Source: Fennellomyces sp. T-0311 (taxonomy: Eukaryota; Mucoromycota; Mucoromycetes; Mucorales; Lichtheimiaceae). From it: a DNA stretch of 64,000 bases. Of the stretch, positions 33,397-45,536 are shown in pieces. The stretch's first letter is position 1. Each line of letters begins with the position of its first letter. The translations under genes and the position numbers were made by a program. The notes under the pieces are model-generated. The model did no database searches and had not been told where the DNA came from. It saw only the letters and a program-made list of their open reading frames with translations. The DNA is taken from contig JALLLT010000007.1 in NCBI GenBank assembly GCA_025266875.1, positions 248,001 to 312,000 on the forward strand. The letters run 5' to 3'.

Positions 33397-34349
33397 GACA
33401 ATAGTATAAAGAAAAAAGAAAGATGTTACTACATACTCTATGCATTATTTTATACCTTTCAAAACGATCTCCTTAGCATTCTCTTGGTATACGACGATCT
33501 TGTGTGTGTGTGCGATCACCCCTACACGCAGAAAGGCTAAAGGGGTTAGGAAGGTTCGAAAAAAAGGACTATTCGCTTCGTTCCAAGCCGACTCCTTTTT
33601 TTTTGCAGTGTTTTTCCTACTCAATGTGCACTCAAAACCCATCTTCTTGGGGGCGTTAAAAGTCGTTGTAGAAATTTACTCCTGAGAGCTTCTTTTGGCT
33701 TTAGTCAAACTATAATGCATACATTATCCAACGCTGCAGATCTTTCTGTCAAAAGCTCCTAAAGTCTGTGCTGCTCGAGTCGATTGCTATGTCCGTTTAT
33801 ATTCTGCTTCATTGTTCTCAATGGCACGAAGAATGGTCGAATGCTATAGAGTGGCAAAAAAAAGAAGAAAATACTAGGATGATGCCCCCCTTGTATTCGT
33901 TGGCTCGAGATGCAAACCAAGAGGGTGTCTGATGATAGCCCCATAGCCTGCATGCTAGGACGTCTGTTAGGAGTACAAAGACGGTTGACCCGTTAAATCA
34001 GTGAAGCTTTTTGCAGAATTGGCTTTTGCACCGGACATACCATGTAATCTGGGCATAGACTCCTGACGTGTGATCTAGCCATTCTTTACTCCTCCTCTCC
34101 CTTCCCGAGTAACCTGAAATTTTGAAGGCAAGATTACATCCATTTATATATCCTATGTCAGGGTGAAAAAAACACTGTTAGACACGTTTTTTGAAGTCGT
34201 TAGTAAAGTAATACCTGGTTTGGGAACACAAGATATGAAACAGTGGTTATTCAAGTCACGTCCGTTTTACGACGCGCTTTTTTTTTGTTTTTTGTAACCC
34301 TTTTTTTTATTATTATTTTACTTCGCGACAGTAAGGTGTCATTGTCATC
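33397..34349. other. Intergenic region
   Basis: Upstream space of two divergent genes. It holds T-rich tracts near 34270-34320 before the start of the DDT gene. Short open frames on both strands lack protein character. No gene is supported. Confidence 0.5.
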
Positions 34350-36541
34350 ATGGCAGCAAACAAGTCGTTAGAATCTACAAACCCACCTGTCAAGAAGAAA
34401 ACTGTTCAGGGAACAAAACCTACCGGGACAAAGCCAACGACCACAACACAACGCGCCGCACCTACTGTCGCGGTAACAGACGCGTCGCCACCAGGTAGCG
34501 TACCTTCGTTTGAAGCGCGACAGCTGAATGCTCATTCCAAAGTAGAGAAAATATTGCAGTCGTCGTGGAAGTTTCTGTACTGCTATCATTTTCTGTCACT
34601 TTTTTATACGTTGCTTCGCATTCCGTCATTCACTTTGGAAACTTTGGAGAATGCTTTGAAACTTACCAACGCATCTTCACTGGCCCGATCAGAAGGCAGT
34701 TTTCTCGCTGAAGAAATGAACACCAGCCTTGTTATTGACACTGCACCTGTTGACACAGCACGCAAGCTCCTTGAACAGATACTCGCCGCCCTTTTAAAGC
34801 ACGCTCGCAATCGCTCGACAAAGTAAGTTTTCAAAAAATAATAGCAATATATTATTTGCTCTATCTCACTGGCCATCTTGCCAGTACGGACAGCTGCCAC
34901 GGTCATTTGTACGACTTTTTATCTGCACAAGATATATCATTGAGCAAGCCCAAAGATAGCTGGACTATCTTTGATCTGGCTGTGGCAGACAAAATCAGAG
35001 CATTGAAATCATTGATCGATATGATCGAGTCATCAGACAAAATCGTTTATCTGCGGTCGGATATGCCTCCAGAGCATATGGTAAGGGTTACTGTAAAGTC
35101 CGGTCTCTCACATGGTCTAATCTAGGTACATCATTAGCGCCTGACGCCCCTGGGTGAAGATGCTGAAGGGTGGAGATACTGGATGTTTAATGGTAAATGC
35201 CTCAAGATATGACTCCAGCGAAGAATGGTCAATTAACGTGGGCGCAGAAACGCGGTTGTATCGAGAGTTACCGATGCCGCAAAAGAAGGGCATGCCAATT
35301 ATCGGTGATAGGGAATATACCTTTGAATTGGTACGATATCGGGAAGAAAAAGCGAAAAAAGCCAGAGAGGCTGATGATATGGGATTAGGTGTGTGATACG
35401 GTTGAAGGCTGGTACGCTTGTGTCTCACGATTCTCGGTGAAAACACGTAACCATAATGAGAAAGCACTCGGGCTTCAAATTGTGGAAACTATTGGGCCCG
35501 ATGTGATTGCGAAACTAGAAGCTATAGAGGCAGCAAAGGCACGGGAAGAAGCAAGGTTGGAGCGATTAAAGCGTATCGAAGAAATGCCACGGAAGCGTAG
35601 TCGGCGATTAGAAGCCAAGGTAACAATTTCAATTACAAAATGGGACATTTGGGCTAATAGAGTTTTAGTCGGATGAACTGAGCAAAAGACGGAAAACGGA
35701 TGAACTCGAAGAGCAACGACTTGCGCTGGAGAGATACGAACGACAACGATTAATAAAGCAACAGCGAGAAGAGGAGGCATTAGAAGGGGAACAAATGAAA
35801 AAGAATGTGAGTAATATATCAATCGCTCTTGCTACCATGCAATTCTTATCGAGTTTTTTTTTTGGTTTACCCAGGAACGAGAGCTCAAGAATTATGTTTT
35901 CCAATTGATCGATGACAAATTGACGACAGCCATGGCGCATGAAGAAAACACCGACACTCGCAAACGACGTTCGTCTCCTTTCATACGTGATACTCCTGAA
36001 ATCGCGTTCTTGAAAGACCTACGCGGTATATTGAGAAAGTCTGCACATCAAGAAGAACGGGTGGCCAAAATGCGGGGCTGGGCTTCCATTCTCGATGACG
36101 ATAGCGTTGTATATATGCAAAAGGGACCGAATGAGGATGCCCCGCTGGTACTTGGGCAAGGACTTGTTTTGAAAGGTGCTGGTGCATCTGGGGGTAAGCA
36201 TACTTGCCTAGAGATGTGGCTGTTTCAGGGCTAATGAATGATCTATATATCTCTGTGTGTGTATATATACAGATTTGTCCTCGCCACTCTTGAAAAATAT
36301 CTTACGTGTATACCTCTCAACAATACCTAATGAAGAAAGCGATGCGGGCATGAGTATAGAGATGATACGGAGAAAGCTGTTGTTGGGACGATATACGGCA
36401 GATGAACGATTCTCTGGTCTCGAAAACTTTATCCAAGATCTTGATTTGGCTTTGCCTGCCGAAAGTGAACGTGTAAATACTGCTTCGCCACAACAACTTG
36501 CAGCACGTCTTCTCGTTAGGATATTCCAACCGCCTCAATAA
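34350..36541 (+). CDS. DDT/WHIM-type chromatin remodelling protein
   Basis: Resembles the DDT-WHIM subunits of ISWI-type remodellers (RSF1/CECR2/Ioc3-like). Exons: 34350-34822, 34885-35080, 35138-35192, 35224-about 35388, about 35389-35619, 35669-35806, 35875-36193 and 36273-36541. The DDT-like helix pair (LLRIPSFTLETLENAL) lies near residue 95. The WHIM-like part has DSWTIFDLAVADKIRALKSL and LTPLGEDAEGWRYW. A charged coiled coil (EAAKAREEARLERLKRIEE) and a helical C-terminus follow. At 35388-35400 the frame shifts inside a short GT run. No normal intron explains it: the only GT..AG is 19 nt. So the copy is either frameshifted or carries an assembly error. The specific family member cannot be decided. 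Confidence 0.65.
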
Positions 36542-36991
36542 CATCTGAAATTAGTTTTTCCCTCCTCAAACGTCCCCTCAAATTGTATTAGTTCCTTTAA
36601 TCAGATTATAAAATTTGATAGCGTTGATTAGGTATATCCTTGTACAGTAATATTTTTAGCTTCTAACTTGTATAAGCATGATTGCATTATTTGTCCTCGT
36701 AATTTACTTTGAAATAAGCTCTCGCCTTAACGGGACAATGCTGTGTCTAAATGTCCGCCCAATAAGGAGTGTGCCTTTGCGTCAAGTAATTGACTTTTAT
36801 GACTCAAAATATGCGTGTTTCAAAGTACACTCATCATACGTACGTGGAAAACATACTTCCATATCATGGTGGCAGTATCCGAGCCCATGGACTCCTCTCG
36901 ATATCCTAATGGCAAAAAAGGCGAAGACTCTGAAAGAGGGTTTATTTGAGAGATCATGGGATATTAAATATTTGTTACTGCTTACTTTAGT
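36542..36991. other. Intergenic region
   Basis: Downstream of the DDT gene. An isolated plus-strand open frame (36678-36995) has no domain or splice context. No gene is supported. Confidence 0.5.
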
Positions 36992-37720
36992 CTAGAACGC
37001 ATATATATTTGCAGCACAAAATATGTACACCCACCATAGGGTCAAGGCAGTAATGGACAGATGTAAGAATAGCTCATAAAAATCACACTGCCATGGGGGA
37101 GACAAAAAGCACCTAGCGCTGGCGTTCCAACAACCGCAGCGAATTGGAAGGTTTGGTGGTGGGATGGATGAATTGTGGTAAGATACCGCTTTCGAAAGGT
37201 TACTAACAGCGATATTGAATGATGGTGCTAAATCATTTGCATGGTGGAGAGGACAGTCTGGATTCGTGCACTGGATGGCGCCGGTAGCTCCCATCCACGC
37301 GATACTTTTGCAGTTTTGTCAGTGCACGGCATACAGCGCATGTCTTGGATGAACGATATTCGTCAGTGACGATGATATCCTCGCATGACTCAAGATCTTG
37401 CCTCAATTTTGAGTCACGCTTCTAGCATATACCTTGATTCGACTGTTGATCGCTTGATACGTGGCCTGAAAATTACGTGCCGCTATCGATTGCTGTAGGC
37501 GCCAAAGCATTGCAAGCTTTCGATGCAGGGCAAAGTACCATATCTCTCTCTCGTCCTTGGTTCTCTATCCCTCCTATTGCCGCCATCCTTCTCCTTGTCT
37601 CATATGCGTCGCTTGGTATGCTTTGTTCGAATGTCGCGGCCTATTCTTTTTTATTGATGCTGTATACGTTTTCGCTTTGGGTGAACGTGGTATCTGTTGG
37701 GGCGGTTGCTACTCATATGA
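36992..37720 (-). pseudogene. Fanzor/TnpB-like nuclease remnant
   Basis: The minus strand carries a zinc-ribbon signature typical of TnpB/Fanzor C-termini: IIVTDEYRSSKTCAVC near 37335-37385, then after a one-base frame change near 37290 the second knuckle CTNPDCP and DLAPSFNIAV, the counterpart of the family's DxNAAxNI. Upstream frames hold a helix-like stretch (IWYFALHRKLAMLWRLQQSI) but no readable RuvC-I block. Several frames and stops are needed, so it is dead. Fanzors are eukaryotic RNA-guided DNA endonucleases carried by transposons. No flanking transposon ends or guide RNA were identified. Confidence 0.5.
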
Positions 37721-37814
37721 TGATGACGATATGCATCTTCGTACAACGCTCATTACGATGTCAGGGGTTGCCGCGACAACCCCAACGGTTTTCAGGCTGT
37801 CATGGCTGTCAATG

Positions 37815-38850
37815 ATTATCATTTGGCGACGTTGCTGTGAACACAGTGATAAGCATACATATACTGCGCTCTTGATCCAAACGTTCTACCTGTTCTCTTG
37901 TTTCTTGAGGCAGGGCGGCTTTGTCCAATTTTGAGGCTTGCAACTGAAACAACTCGGCACGCACGTCCGTTAACTTCTTTCCTTCAACGCGCAGTTCTTC
38001 GCTCCACCCACAGCTTCGCGTAGACATTACGATCCCGAGCCTTCTTGTCCTTGTTCTTTTTTTCCGTTCTGGAATGTACAACCCAGGTCTGCACGTTTGA
38101 TCTCGTACTTCTTGTATTTCTTGCGTATGGATATGAGCTCGACCTGTAGCTCATTGACCTTCTTCTTCGGAAGTTGGTTGAGATCTGGTCGATGTTTGTC
38201 CTTTCCGGCCCTAATTCTGCTGCTGAAGGGTGCGATGTTTTCTTCCCAACGGCCTTTATCGCCTTCTTTTTCCGTTTCTAAGCCTTCCTGATCTTTTCCT
38301 TGCCAGTATAACTCTTTGCTGTAGTGCATGCATTGTCACAGCCCTACCCTTTCCTTTGCGATCAGGAACCACTTTGTCCACACTGGAACCGGAGTAGCTA
38401 GATCCTTCGTATTGATCAGCAGACTGGACACTGCTTGCTTGGGTGGCAGCTTCGTTCCTTTGAACAACTACGACTTCCTTCTTGTCGGCGCCATCGACCT
38501 TTGTACTAATCGGATTGCCCTTGTCAAGCTTCTTGGAAAGAGCGTAATCCTATTTGCCCTTTTCTCCTTTCTCGGCTTCCTCTTTGTTACTAGGAGCTTT
38601 TGATGAACGAGACAGATTGTCAAGCTTTTAGAATAATGTTGTTAGTGCGAATAATAAATATCATCCGTCTGCCTTTGCGACCGATTCGTTTAGCTTTTCA
38701 ATCACAGAATCATCTTTGCCGCGCACAATCGCACTCTCAAGCTCTTTCCGGCGATGATCGGCGGCTACAGTTGACAATGATGAAGCTGGTACGGACGTCG
38801 GCTGATACTTCAGTGGTTTGAAGGCTTCAAAAAAAGTTGATATGAGTATA
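37815..38850 (-). pseudogene. Decayed coiled-coil protein gene
   Basis: Protein-like stretches follow each other in changing frames: FKPLKYQPTSVPASSLSTVA near 38830, DSVIEKLNESVAKADG, a Ser-rich part near 38450, VNELQVELISIRKKYKKYEI near 38130 and ELRVEGKKLTDVRAELFQLQ near 37980. At least one in-frame stop (near 38550) and frameshifts near 38330 and 38040 interrupt them. The original family is not recognised. It lies directly upstream of the Fanzor-like remnant on the same strand. Confidence 0.5.
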
Positions 38851-39999
38851 CCGTGACTTTAAATGGTCGCTTAAAAACCAACCCTGGACTCTAAAAAGTT
38901 GCACAGTTGAAATCATTTGGCCTTCTCGCTGAGATATGATTCAGTATGTTGCAGCACACTAACAGTTGTCTTACTCCTTGAATTGATCACTTGAGCATAC
39001 TTTCTGGCGGAAAAATAGAAAACATGAAGTCAGACCCAACTGCATTCGGTGCCTCTTTATTAGGCTAATGTGGTATCGCTTGATGAGACCCAATATACAT
39101 TGTTGTTTTATTGTGAAAGTTAGTCTCTGCTTGTACTAACGATGAATCGGGACGGGGAAGACGAATGCTTTGCGTAGTGACCCTAAAGATCCATGTTATC
39201 ACCGAGTCTCATATGGTCTTGTCACACGTACTGTCAAAGAAACCGAAGATCTGCAACCAAGTTAACGGGCTTACCCTACATGATCGGTAAAGCCAGATCA
39301 AGGTTGCAGTCGAAAGCAAATAGGGCAATCGATAACTGTACGGTTGTTGATACTGCAATAATAACGTATATAAACAAGGACGAAGGAAAAGCATGTAACC
39401 ATGGATCATAGTGTATGTCGGGAATACGACATGAGGGTTTACAACCGATCCAATAAACCCTTCTTGGATAATAGTTGGTAAAGCATGTATTGCGCTTTTT
39501 CATGCTTGTACGAGTTAAAGTAAGATACAGAGTTTGATCTGCACTTATTGCTGCATCCAAGCAATAGCGCGCTGTCTTGGTTACTTTTTCCTGGTTTTAA
39601 TTTTCTTGATCTGCTCACGTATTCACGAGCTGTAAGCCACAACAATGCCAGTATTTGATCAATCGGTTGGCTTTGGCTTGCGTGTATCTAAAGGCCATTA
39701 AGTAAGCAGTACTTCATATCCCCATTACGAAATTAGGAGCTAGAACATTCTGGTGTTAATATGAGTAACCATCCAAATAGATGGCCCATACGAAGCATCC
39801 CTTTCCAAGTCGTACTGTTGGGTCAATCATTCCGGAAGTAAGATTCGTTTGGCACTTGTCCAAAGAAAGCTTGAGGAGTAAAGCGGTTTAAAAGATATGT
39901 TAACCATCAGTATTAGCAGCGGAGGGTGTGATAAACAATTGGGATGGGCCAATTAATCTCAGCCTGAGATGGACGATCCACGCTCTTTGTCAGTTAAAA
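38851..39999. repeat. Boundary of unique segment and right-arm outer flank
   Basis: Sequence from about 39120 on is repeat. 39120-39430 is a copy of the dispersed block also at 20150, 45950 and 51110. 39475-39565 on the minus strand is the decayed inverted HET fragment. 39650-39970 matches window bases 300-600 in inverted orientation. No gene. Confidence 0.55.
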
Positions 40000-40419
40000 C
40001 GGTCGTTGTTCATCGCAACATCCATTCACCGTTGACTCGTCGTAATCTCAACACATCTCACGATTGGCGTTCGACCACGGAAATCAACTTGTTTCGTACG
40101 CAGGCTTTGAACACGCTGCCCACTGATTTCACTTCTGTCGTTCTACTCCATCACATGCACTGAGCGACGCCAGAATGGCTATCCAGATAACAGCTCGTTG
40201 AACGACACACAACTCCATCAGCTCTGTATACTTTGATAAAGTATGGGCTCGGCTGCAAACGTTACACTGTGACACTATACAAGAGAACCAAGCCCTTTCG
40301 TTTCCTTCTTTTTCCTTCTCTTTCGTCCTTTTCACCTGCATCTGCAAGAATCAACTGTACACTGTCCCATAAAGCTTTGTGTTTTATCCCCTTGAACCAC
40401 AGAATAGTCCACCGCAAAC

Positions 40420-42024
40420 ATGTATATCGAATACGTCACACCGCAACGAGTAGCCGATCCAAACTATACCGAGTACACCTCGAAGGGAGGCGAATTCAGA
40501 CCCACATGGCTCATCCGTATTTCCGACTGGCAAAAGGTTCCTGGCATCGCTGCTGTTGACGGCTACCATACCCTATCGTATTGCTGGGAGCAGTCAGGCG
40601 AGACCAAGAAACTTGGAAACGGGGAACATGTTTGCGTTGACAAAGGGCGCCATCGTATTAAAGTTGCTGTAGAGAAACGTAGAGCGTCCACTTTTTTTCG
40701 AAAGCATAGGACAACGAAAGTGACATACGACAAATTGCTCCAGCGGATATGCAAGGACTTTGGCATTGAGTACTTGTGGTACGACAAGAGCTGCATCAAC
40801 CAGGCCAACAAGGCAGAGAAGCATCGCGAAATCAAGCAAATGCACCTCATTTACAGCAGCGCGCGTTACACAGTCGCCTTGGTCCCCGAAATCTACATTG
40901 AGGATTCCGAAAACTTTGACTGGATGGACTATTTTGGAGAGTGGACCGTAGCTAAGGACAAGGCAATTAATCAAATGCGGAAATCACTGTGGTTCCAACG
41001 GAGCTGGACACTGGAGGAAGTCATGATGTCAACGCGGATGTTGGTTGTTGGACGAAACACCCATTTTTGGTCTCTTGCCATTATCAAACAAGGTGACACA
41101 ATCAAGGAAGACGATGTTCTGGCCAATTTGATGCTCGGATTCAAGGAGCGTACAGTGAAAAGCGCAAACCAAGTCCTCCGTTACGCCCACTTCCGTACAA
41201 GCACGAAAGAACACGACAAGATATTTGCGCTGGCCAACATTTTTGCAGACATTATTTCTATCGACGTTGATTACAACAGCAATGTTTCCGCTGCAATGAA
41301 CGCATTTTACCGACGCTTGGCCCAAAGGGATTTATCGCTCATGTGTTTTGGGTCGGTGGTGCTTCCAAGTGGAGAGGATATGTTTAGGATGACCATGGGA
41401 TCCTATGGCCTTCCTTCTTGGACAGGCGTTGCTGGATTGCACCCAGCCTGGCCAGTTGCTGATACTACACTGGACCAGAATGGCGATTATACGATAGACG
41501 AGAATATGGTGTTACATATGCGCTGCCGATACCACACCATACACCCTCGCAAATACGACAATTTCAATGTCTTCGAAGAAGAGGAACGAGCGAAGAAAGC
41601 AAGGGATAATTTTGTGAAGATTATAAGCTCAATGGATGACTTTGGCTACGAAAGCGAGGCGTTGGATTGGAGTCAATGGACCATGCTCGAGTTAAACTGC
41701 TGTTCCACCCATTATTACAAACCAGACAACCATGCTCGATTCCTCTCACCGGTGTTGCCACTCTCCCTCACCGAAGAATGCGACGAGTGTGTCATTTTGG
41801 GTGTCGTATTTGACAGTGTGATTCCAGCAGTAGTCGATGATGCCTTTGCTGATTATGATCACACTTATTTCTCGCCAGTCGCAAGAAGGTCGACCGATGG
41901 CTCTTACAAAATAATCGGTAACATACTTCTGAAACATTACCAGCATGATGAGCCGCGTATCAGCCCACAAGAAGCTATGGATAAAATGTTCTGCGAGACT
42001 ACTGCACACTTTTATATTAAATAA
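40420..42024 (+). CDS. HET-domain protein C
   Basis: A single-exon HET-domain protein of 534 residues. HET motifs: YHTLSYCW at 49-56, LWYDKSCINQ (the conserved I and D of the usual KICIDQ are replaced by S and N), IYSSARYTVAL and LWFQRSWTL. The variable stretch KKLGNGEHVCVDKGRH groups it with HET A but contains an extra 8-9 residues including RRASTFFRKHR. The middle (VAGLHPAWPVADTTLDQN) groups it with HET D, and the end (AMDKMFCETT) with HET B. The CINQ variant falls in the conserved motif and could alter activity. Role otherwise inferred from the domain. Confidence 0.87.
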   Translation: MYIEYVTPQRVADPNYTEYTSKGGEFRPTWLIRISDWQKVPGIAAVDGYHTLSYCWEQSGETKKLGNGEHVCVDKGRHRIKVAVEKRRASTFFRKHRTTKVTYDKLLQRICKDFGIEYLWYDKSCINQANKAEKHREIKQMHLIYSSARYTVALVPEIYIEDSENFDWMDYFGEWTVAKDKAINQMRKSLWFQRSWTLEEVMMSTRMLVVGRNTHFWSLAIIKQGDTIKEDDVLANLMLGFKERTVKSANQVLRYAHFRTSTKEHDKIFALANIFADIISIDVDYNSNVSAAMNAFYRRLAQRDLSLMCFGSVVLPSGEDMFRMTMGSYGLPSWTGVAGLHPAWPVADTTLDQNGDYTIDENMVLHMRCRYHTIHPRKYDNFNVFEEEERAKKARDNFVKIISSMDDFGYESEALDWSQWTMLELNCCSTHYYKPDNHARFLSPVLPLSLTEECDECVILGVVFDSVIPAVVDDAFADYDHTYFSPVARRSTDGSYKIIGNILLKHYQHDEPRISPQEAMDKMFCETTAHFYIK

Positions 42025-42059
42025 AGCACATGTGCTGTTATAATCTCCTTCGATATGCA

Positions 42060-42400
42060 GAATCATAACAAACACCTGAGAGATGGCCATCGAGTTGGAT
42101 TTCTGTGTGTGGTACCGATTCATAATGTCAAAAACTTTGAGCGCATTCTCTGGTTACAGGAGCCATTGAAGCTAAAAGCAAAGCACTTGAGCGTATGCAG
42201 GATGCACTATGATATAAAAGTCGCGGAGATACATACATACTTGGAGAATCCATGATGTCAACACGGATATGGATCTTCGGATGAAACACTCATCTTTGGT
42301 CTCTGACAAACATCAAGCAAGGTAACAGACGCAAGGAAAACAATCTTTTAGCAAGCACAATGCTTGTGTTCAAAGGAAAGAGACTAAAAAGGTGTGTGCA
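42060..42400 (+). pseudogene. Decayed HET coding fragment, 3' flank of HET C
   Basis: Mirror of 25550-25930: broken frames of the central HET segment beginning near 42060 and ending at about 42400, just before the PhoD-like remnant. Confidence 0.6.
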
Positions 42401-42574
42401 CTTTCGGTAGCCACTGTTGCACGTGCCGGGAAGCACGGTGATACGAAACGCCACCTATTCAGGGCGTAACACATGAAAAACTCTCTTTTTTCCTTTTCCA
42501 ACAAAAGGAACTTCCCTGGCACCCCCACTATGCAGTCCTACGGTAACGTTCCAGTGTAACAATTCAACAGCCTA

Positions 42575-43330
42575 AAACTCAATCCAGAGCGTGTGGTGTG
42601 CGGCCCATTGCTTCGGTACATTGGCATTGGCTACGGTACACGCACTTATCGCGGTTCGTGCCTGCTTGTGTCGACAGACCACGGAGCTCTGCAACTGTAA
42701 GTGCAGTTACGCAATGAGCACAACGAGACACGCGACTTTGGAATTCGAGGTGAAAAGTTGGGTTCCTTTCGCAGCCAGTACCATTTCTGGTGATATGAAT
42801 TGCGCCTTCCGCTTGAGCCCACCAGACAAGTGGTGACATACCAGAGTGAGGCATTCGAACCACAGGAATTCCATTTGCCGGCATACAACGAGTTCATGAA
42901 ATTCATGTTTTACTCGTGCAGTGGTTTCTCTGATATTCCACAGGAGACAAAGGTCAAATTGGTGAGAAGGAAGCGCCACTGTGGCAAGACGTGCTTGACC
43001 AGCACAATGTTGCACTTTTTCATGTCTTGTTGGGTGGTGGAGACCAACTGTACCAGGATAAGCTGATCAAGGAGGAAATTATGAAGCCGTGGACGGACGG
43101 AAAGGATTCAAAGAAGTGTCTGGCGATGGTGCTGAGTACTGAGATGTGCGAAGGTATGGAGCACTTTTTCTTTTAGAATCACGTGCAGTGTTTCGGGTAT
43201 GTACGATGGTACCTGATTTTGTCAAGTTGACGGTAGTGGCAAAATAGGCCTAAATAAAATCCAGTGATTACAAAAGCATATGCTACTATGTATACCATCC
43301 GTGAATATGTGGGATGATCATATAGGTTGC
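42575..43330 (+). pseudogene. PhoD-like phosphatase remnant, copy 3
   Basis: Mirror of 24650-25445. Readable segments are LLRYIGIGYGTRTYRGSC, LRLPLEPTRQVVTYQSEAF, MKFMFYSCSGFSDIPQE, FHVLLGGGDQLYQDKL and PSVNMWDDH. It has the same frame change before the GGGDQ block as copy 2, plus an in-frame stop near 42700. The damage therefore predates the arm duplication, with further decay here. Confidence 0.7.
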
Positions 43331-44609
43331 TCGACGTATTGCACATCAATCTACTATATACTACCATATATTTCACTTTTTCCTCTATCATTCTTTGGGA
43401 TAGCAGTGTTCAATTTATGTTTGATATCTGGCAGACATATTTTTATCCCCCCCCCCATGGCACGCCTGATCAGTTGTCCCTTGAGAGACTTTTCCTACCG
43501 ATCATGCTCTTAATAAAAAAAAGGAAGGAGCGACCAACTTTTTCTTCTTCTAGATATATGGATCTGGCACAATGCAGCTCTTTCAAAGAATTATTTCAGC
43601 CAATGGTGGTTGGTAACTCTATATTTTCGATCCAAACTCCTCAATATGACTGCTTCGGGTTGATGCCGTAAAGTGACTCAACTCATCCCATGTGATTCAT
43701 CTATGGCTGTCTAATGTCGCGCCTTCATAACCATCGAAATAACCGTCTGGATCAAAGTAGCTGCTATGATGGAGCAATAAACGTCGCAAGGAGCGGGTTG
43801 GTCTGTTGACTTTCAGTACAGAATCCATTAGTCCAGACCCTGATAAACTTGCTCTTCGCCTTAAATGTTGCTGCTGAACGAAAAGTGTTCCAATTGGTAG
43901 CTACTGCTAGCTGCCAAGACGATAAACAAGTTGTATATGTCGTTTTTTTTTATTTGCATAATCATTCGTAGAGTCACCCCAGGAAGAACTGTATTCATCA
44001 TGATATAAAGTTGGCAGTGGATTTCAGTGATGTTATGCTGACCAGCGTGATGCGCGTATCTGAACCAGTAAGACTCTGCACAGCGATACTGACCTCAAGT
44101 GTTTCAAAAACGAGGGATTGGGTAATAACTATCGACTGCAGCCTCGAAATATGTGGCCAGTAAGCGAGAACTCGCTTAAGTTAAGCATGTTGAGGTTGTC
44201 GGCAAAGTGTTTGGCTTCGTTTCGGTAGAAATCTCCATGATTTCCGTTCATTTTCTCTGATTGATGTATTGGCCAAATGAAAGACCTCAAGCGTGTTTTG
44301 TTTTTGAAGCAGATTATACAATGCCGTGAAAATTATGGCATTACTTTTGACTTCCTCTTCATCTACTTCGTATGGATCCTAATAATCCTCATCTTTGCTC
44401 CAATGAATATGAAAATCCTGAGGCCACGTGATGGTAGTCTGAGCGGTCGCTATTGATATAGCTCTTCCACCAACGCATCATCAGAAATGTCAGTTTTCCT
44501 AAACTAGTCTCTTTCGAGATAATCAATGCGATTGAATCCGATATGCCTCTTTCTTTGATATTCTCCTTGCACGACTTACCCGTAATTCGGGACGTTGCGA
44601 ACTGCTCTA

Positions 44610-44692
44610 CAGTGACCGCTTTATATAACGATACCATGGTTTTGCCCAAATTTTATCGTTATATAAAACATCATTATATGAAGCGGCCACTG
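44610..44692. mobile_element. MITE, 83 bp, internally deleted
   Basis: Same insertion site and same ends as 23247-23419, flanked by TA at 44608-44609 and 44693-44694. It lacks about 90 bp of the interior. The terminal 35-40 bp on each side are kept. Confidence 0.8.
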
Positions 44693-45536
44693 TATTAAAA
44701 TCTTTGCATATGTGTTGGATCAAGCGTTGAAAAGTGACGTATACAGTTCGTTCCGTTTCCCAATCGTATCCTTTGAAAGTAAACTTTCTGCCATTGTCGG
44801 TTATAAAGATGCCGATCCGAGTACTTTGGTATTCAGTGATCCTGTCGCATTCTTCACCACCGTTGTGCCGTAGCTTCGAGAGCATTCTCTCCGAATTTGT
44901 CGTTCCAGGTGTGTTTGATGATGGCGGCCTTATGGTGGGACATTTGATGAAGACGTTTACGGCGGTACTTTTGGCGAAGAGATGTACGACGAGGGCGATA
45001 ATGACGAAGAAGAAGACGCTAAATATTGTTATGTGGAGTACGGTGAAGGCGAGAAGAAGAAGAAGATAAGGATTGAACGGTATCTGGGTATATCAACCGA
45101 AGAATGGCTACCGAGCATTCAGAGCTCATCCTCCATTGCAAAATCTGTTGCAAGAAATAAATCACTCAATCCGCAACTCGCTTTGTGAATAAAACTAAAA
45201 AGTGTAGGGAACATATAAACAGGACAGCACATCTTGGATAAAAAGGGAATGCTTTATTCGCTATCGTTGTACGTAATAGCAATGTATACATTTTGACCCT
45301 CTGCGATTCTTGTGTTGACACCCGTGAGATGCAAATGTCAGGCTGAACGTTGTGCCGACGACTTGTTACACTGCTTGCGAAAGACGGGCTGCCGAAATAA
45401 GACAGAAATACAACCACTGCATTTCGTGGAAGAGGCCGACTAGGCAATCCTACATTTTTTCACAACTGAAAAGCACAACTGGGCAAATCTGTATACGTTG
45501 GATGCACTTCGCCATTTCGCGCTAAAGACATCAAGA

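Noticed and set aside
36992..37294. Complete Fanzor gene
   Set aside because: Only the zinc-ribbon end is readable and it is frameshifted; no RuvC-I block or element ends are seen, so only a remnant is claimed.
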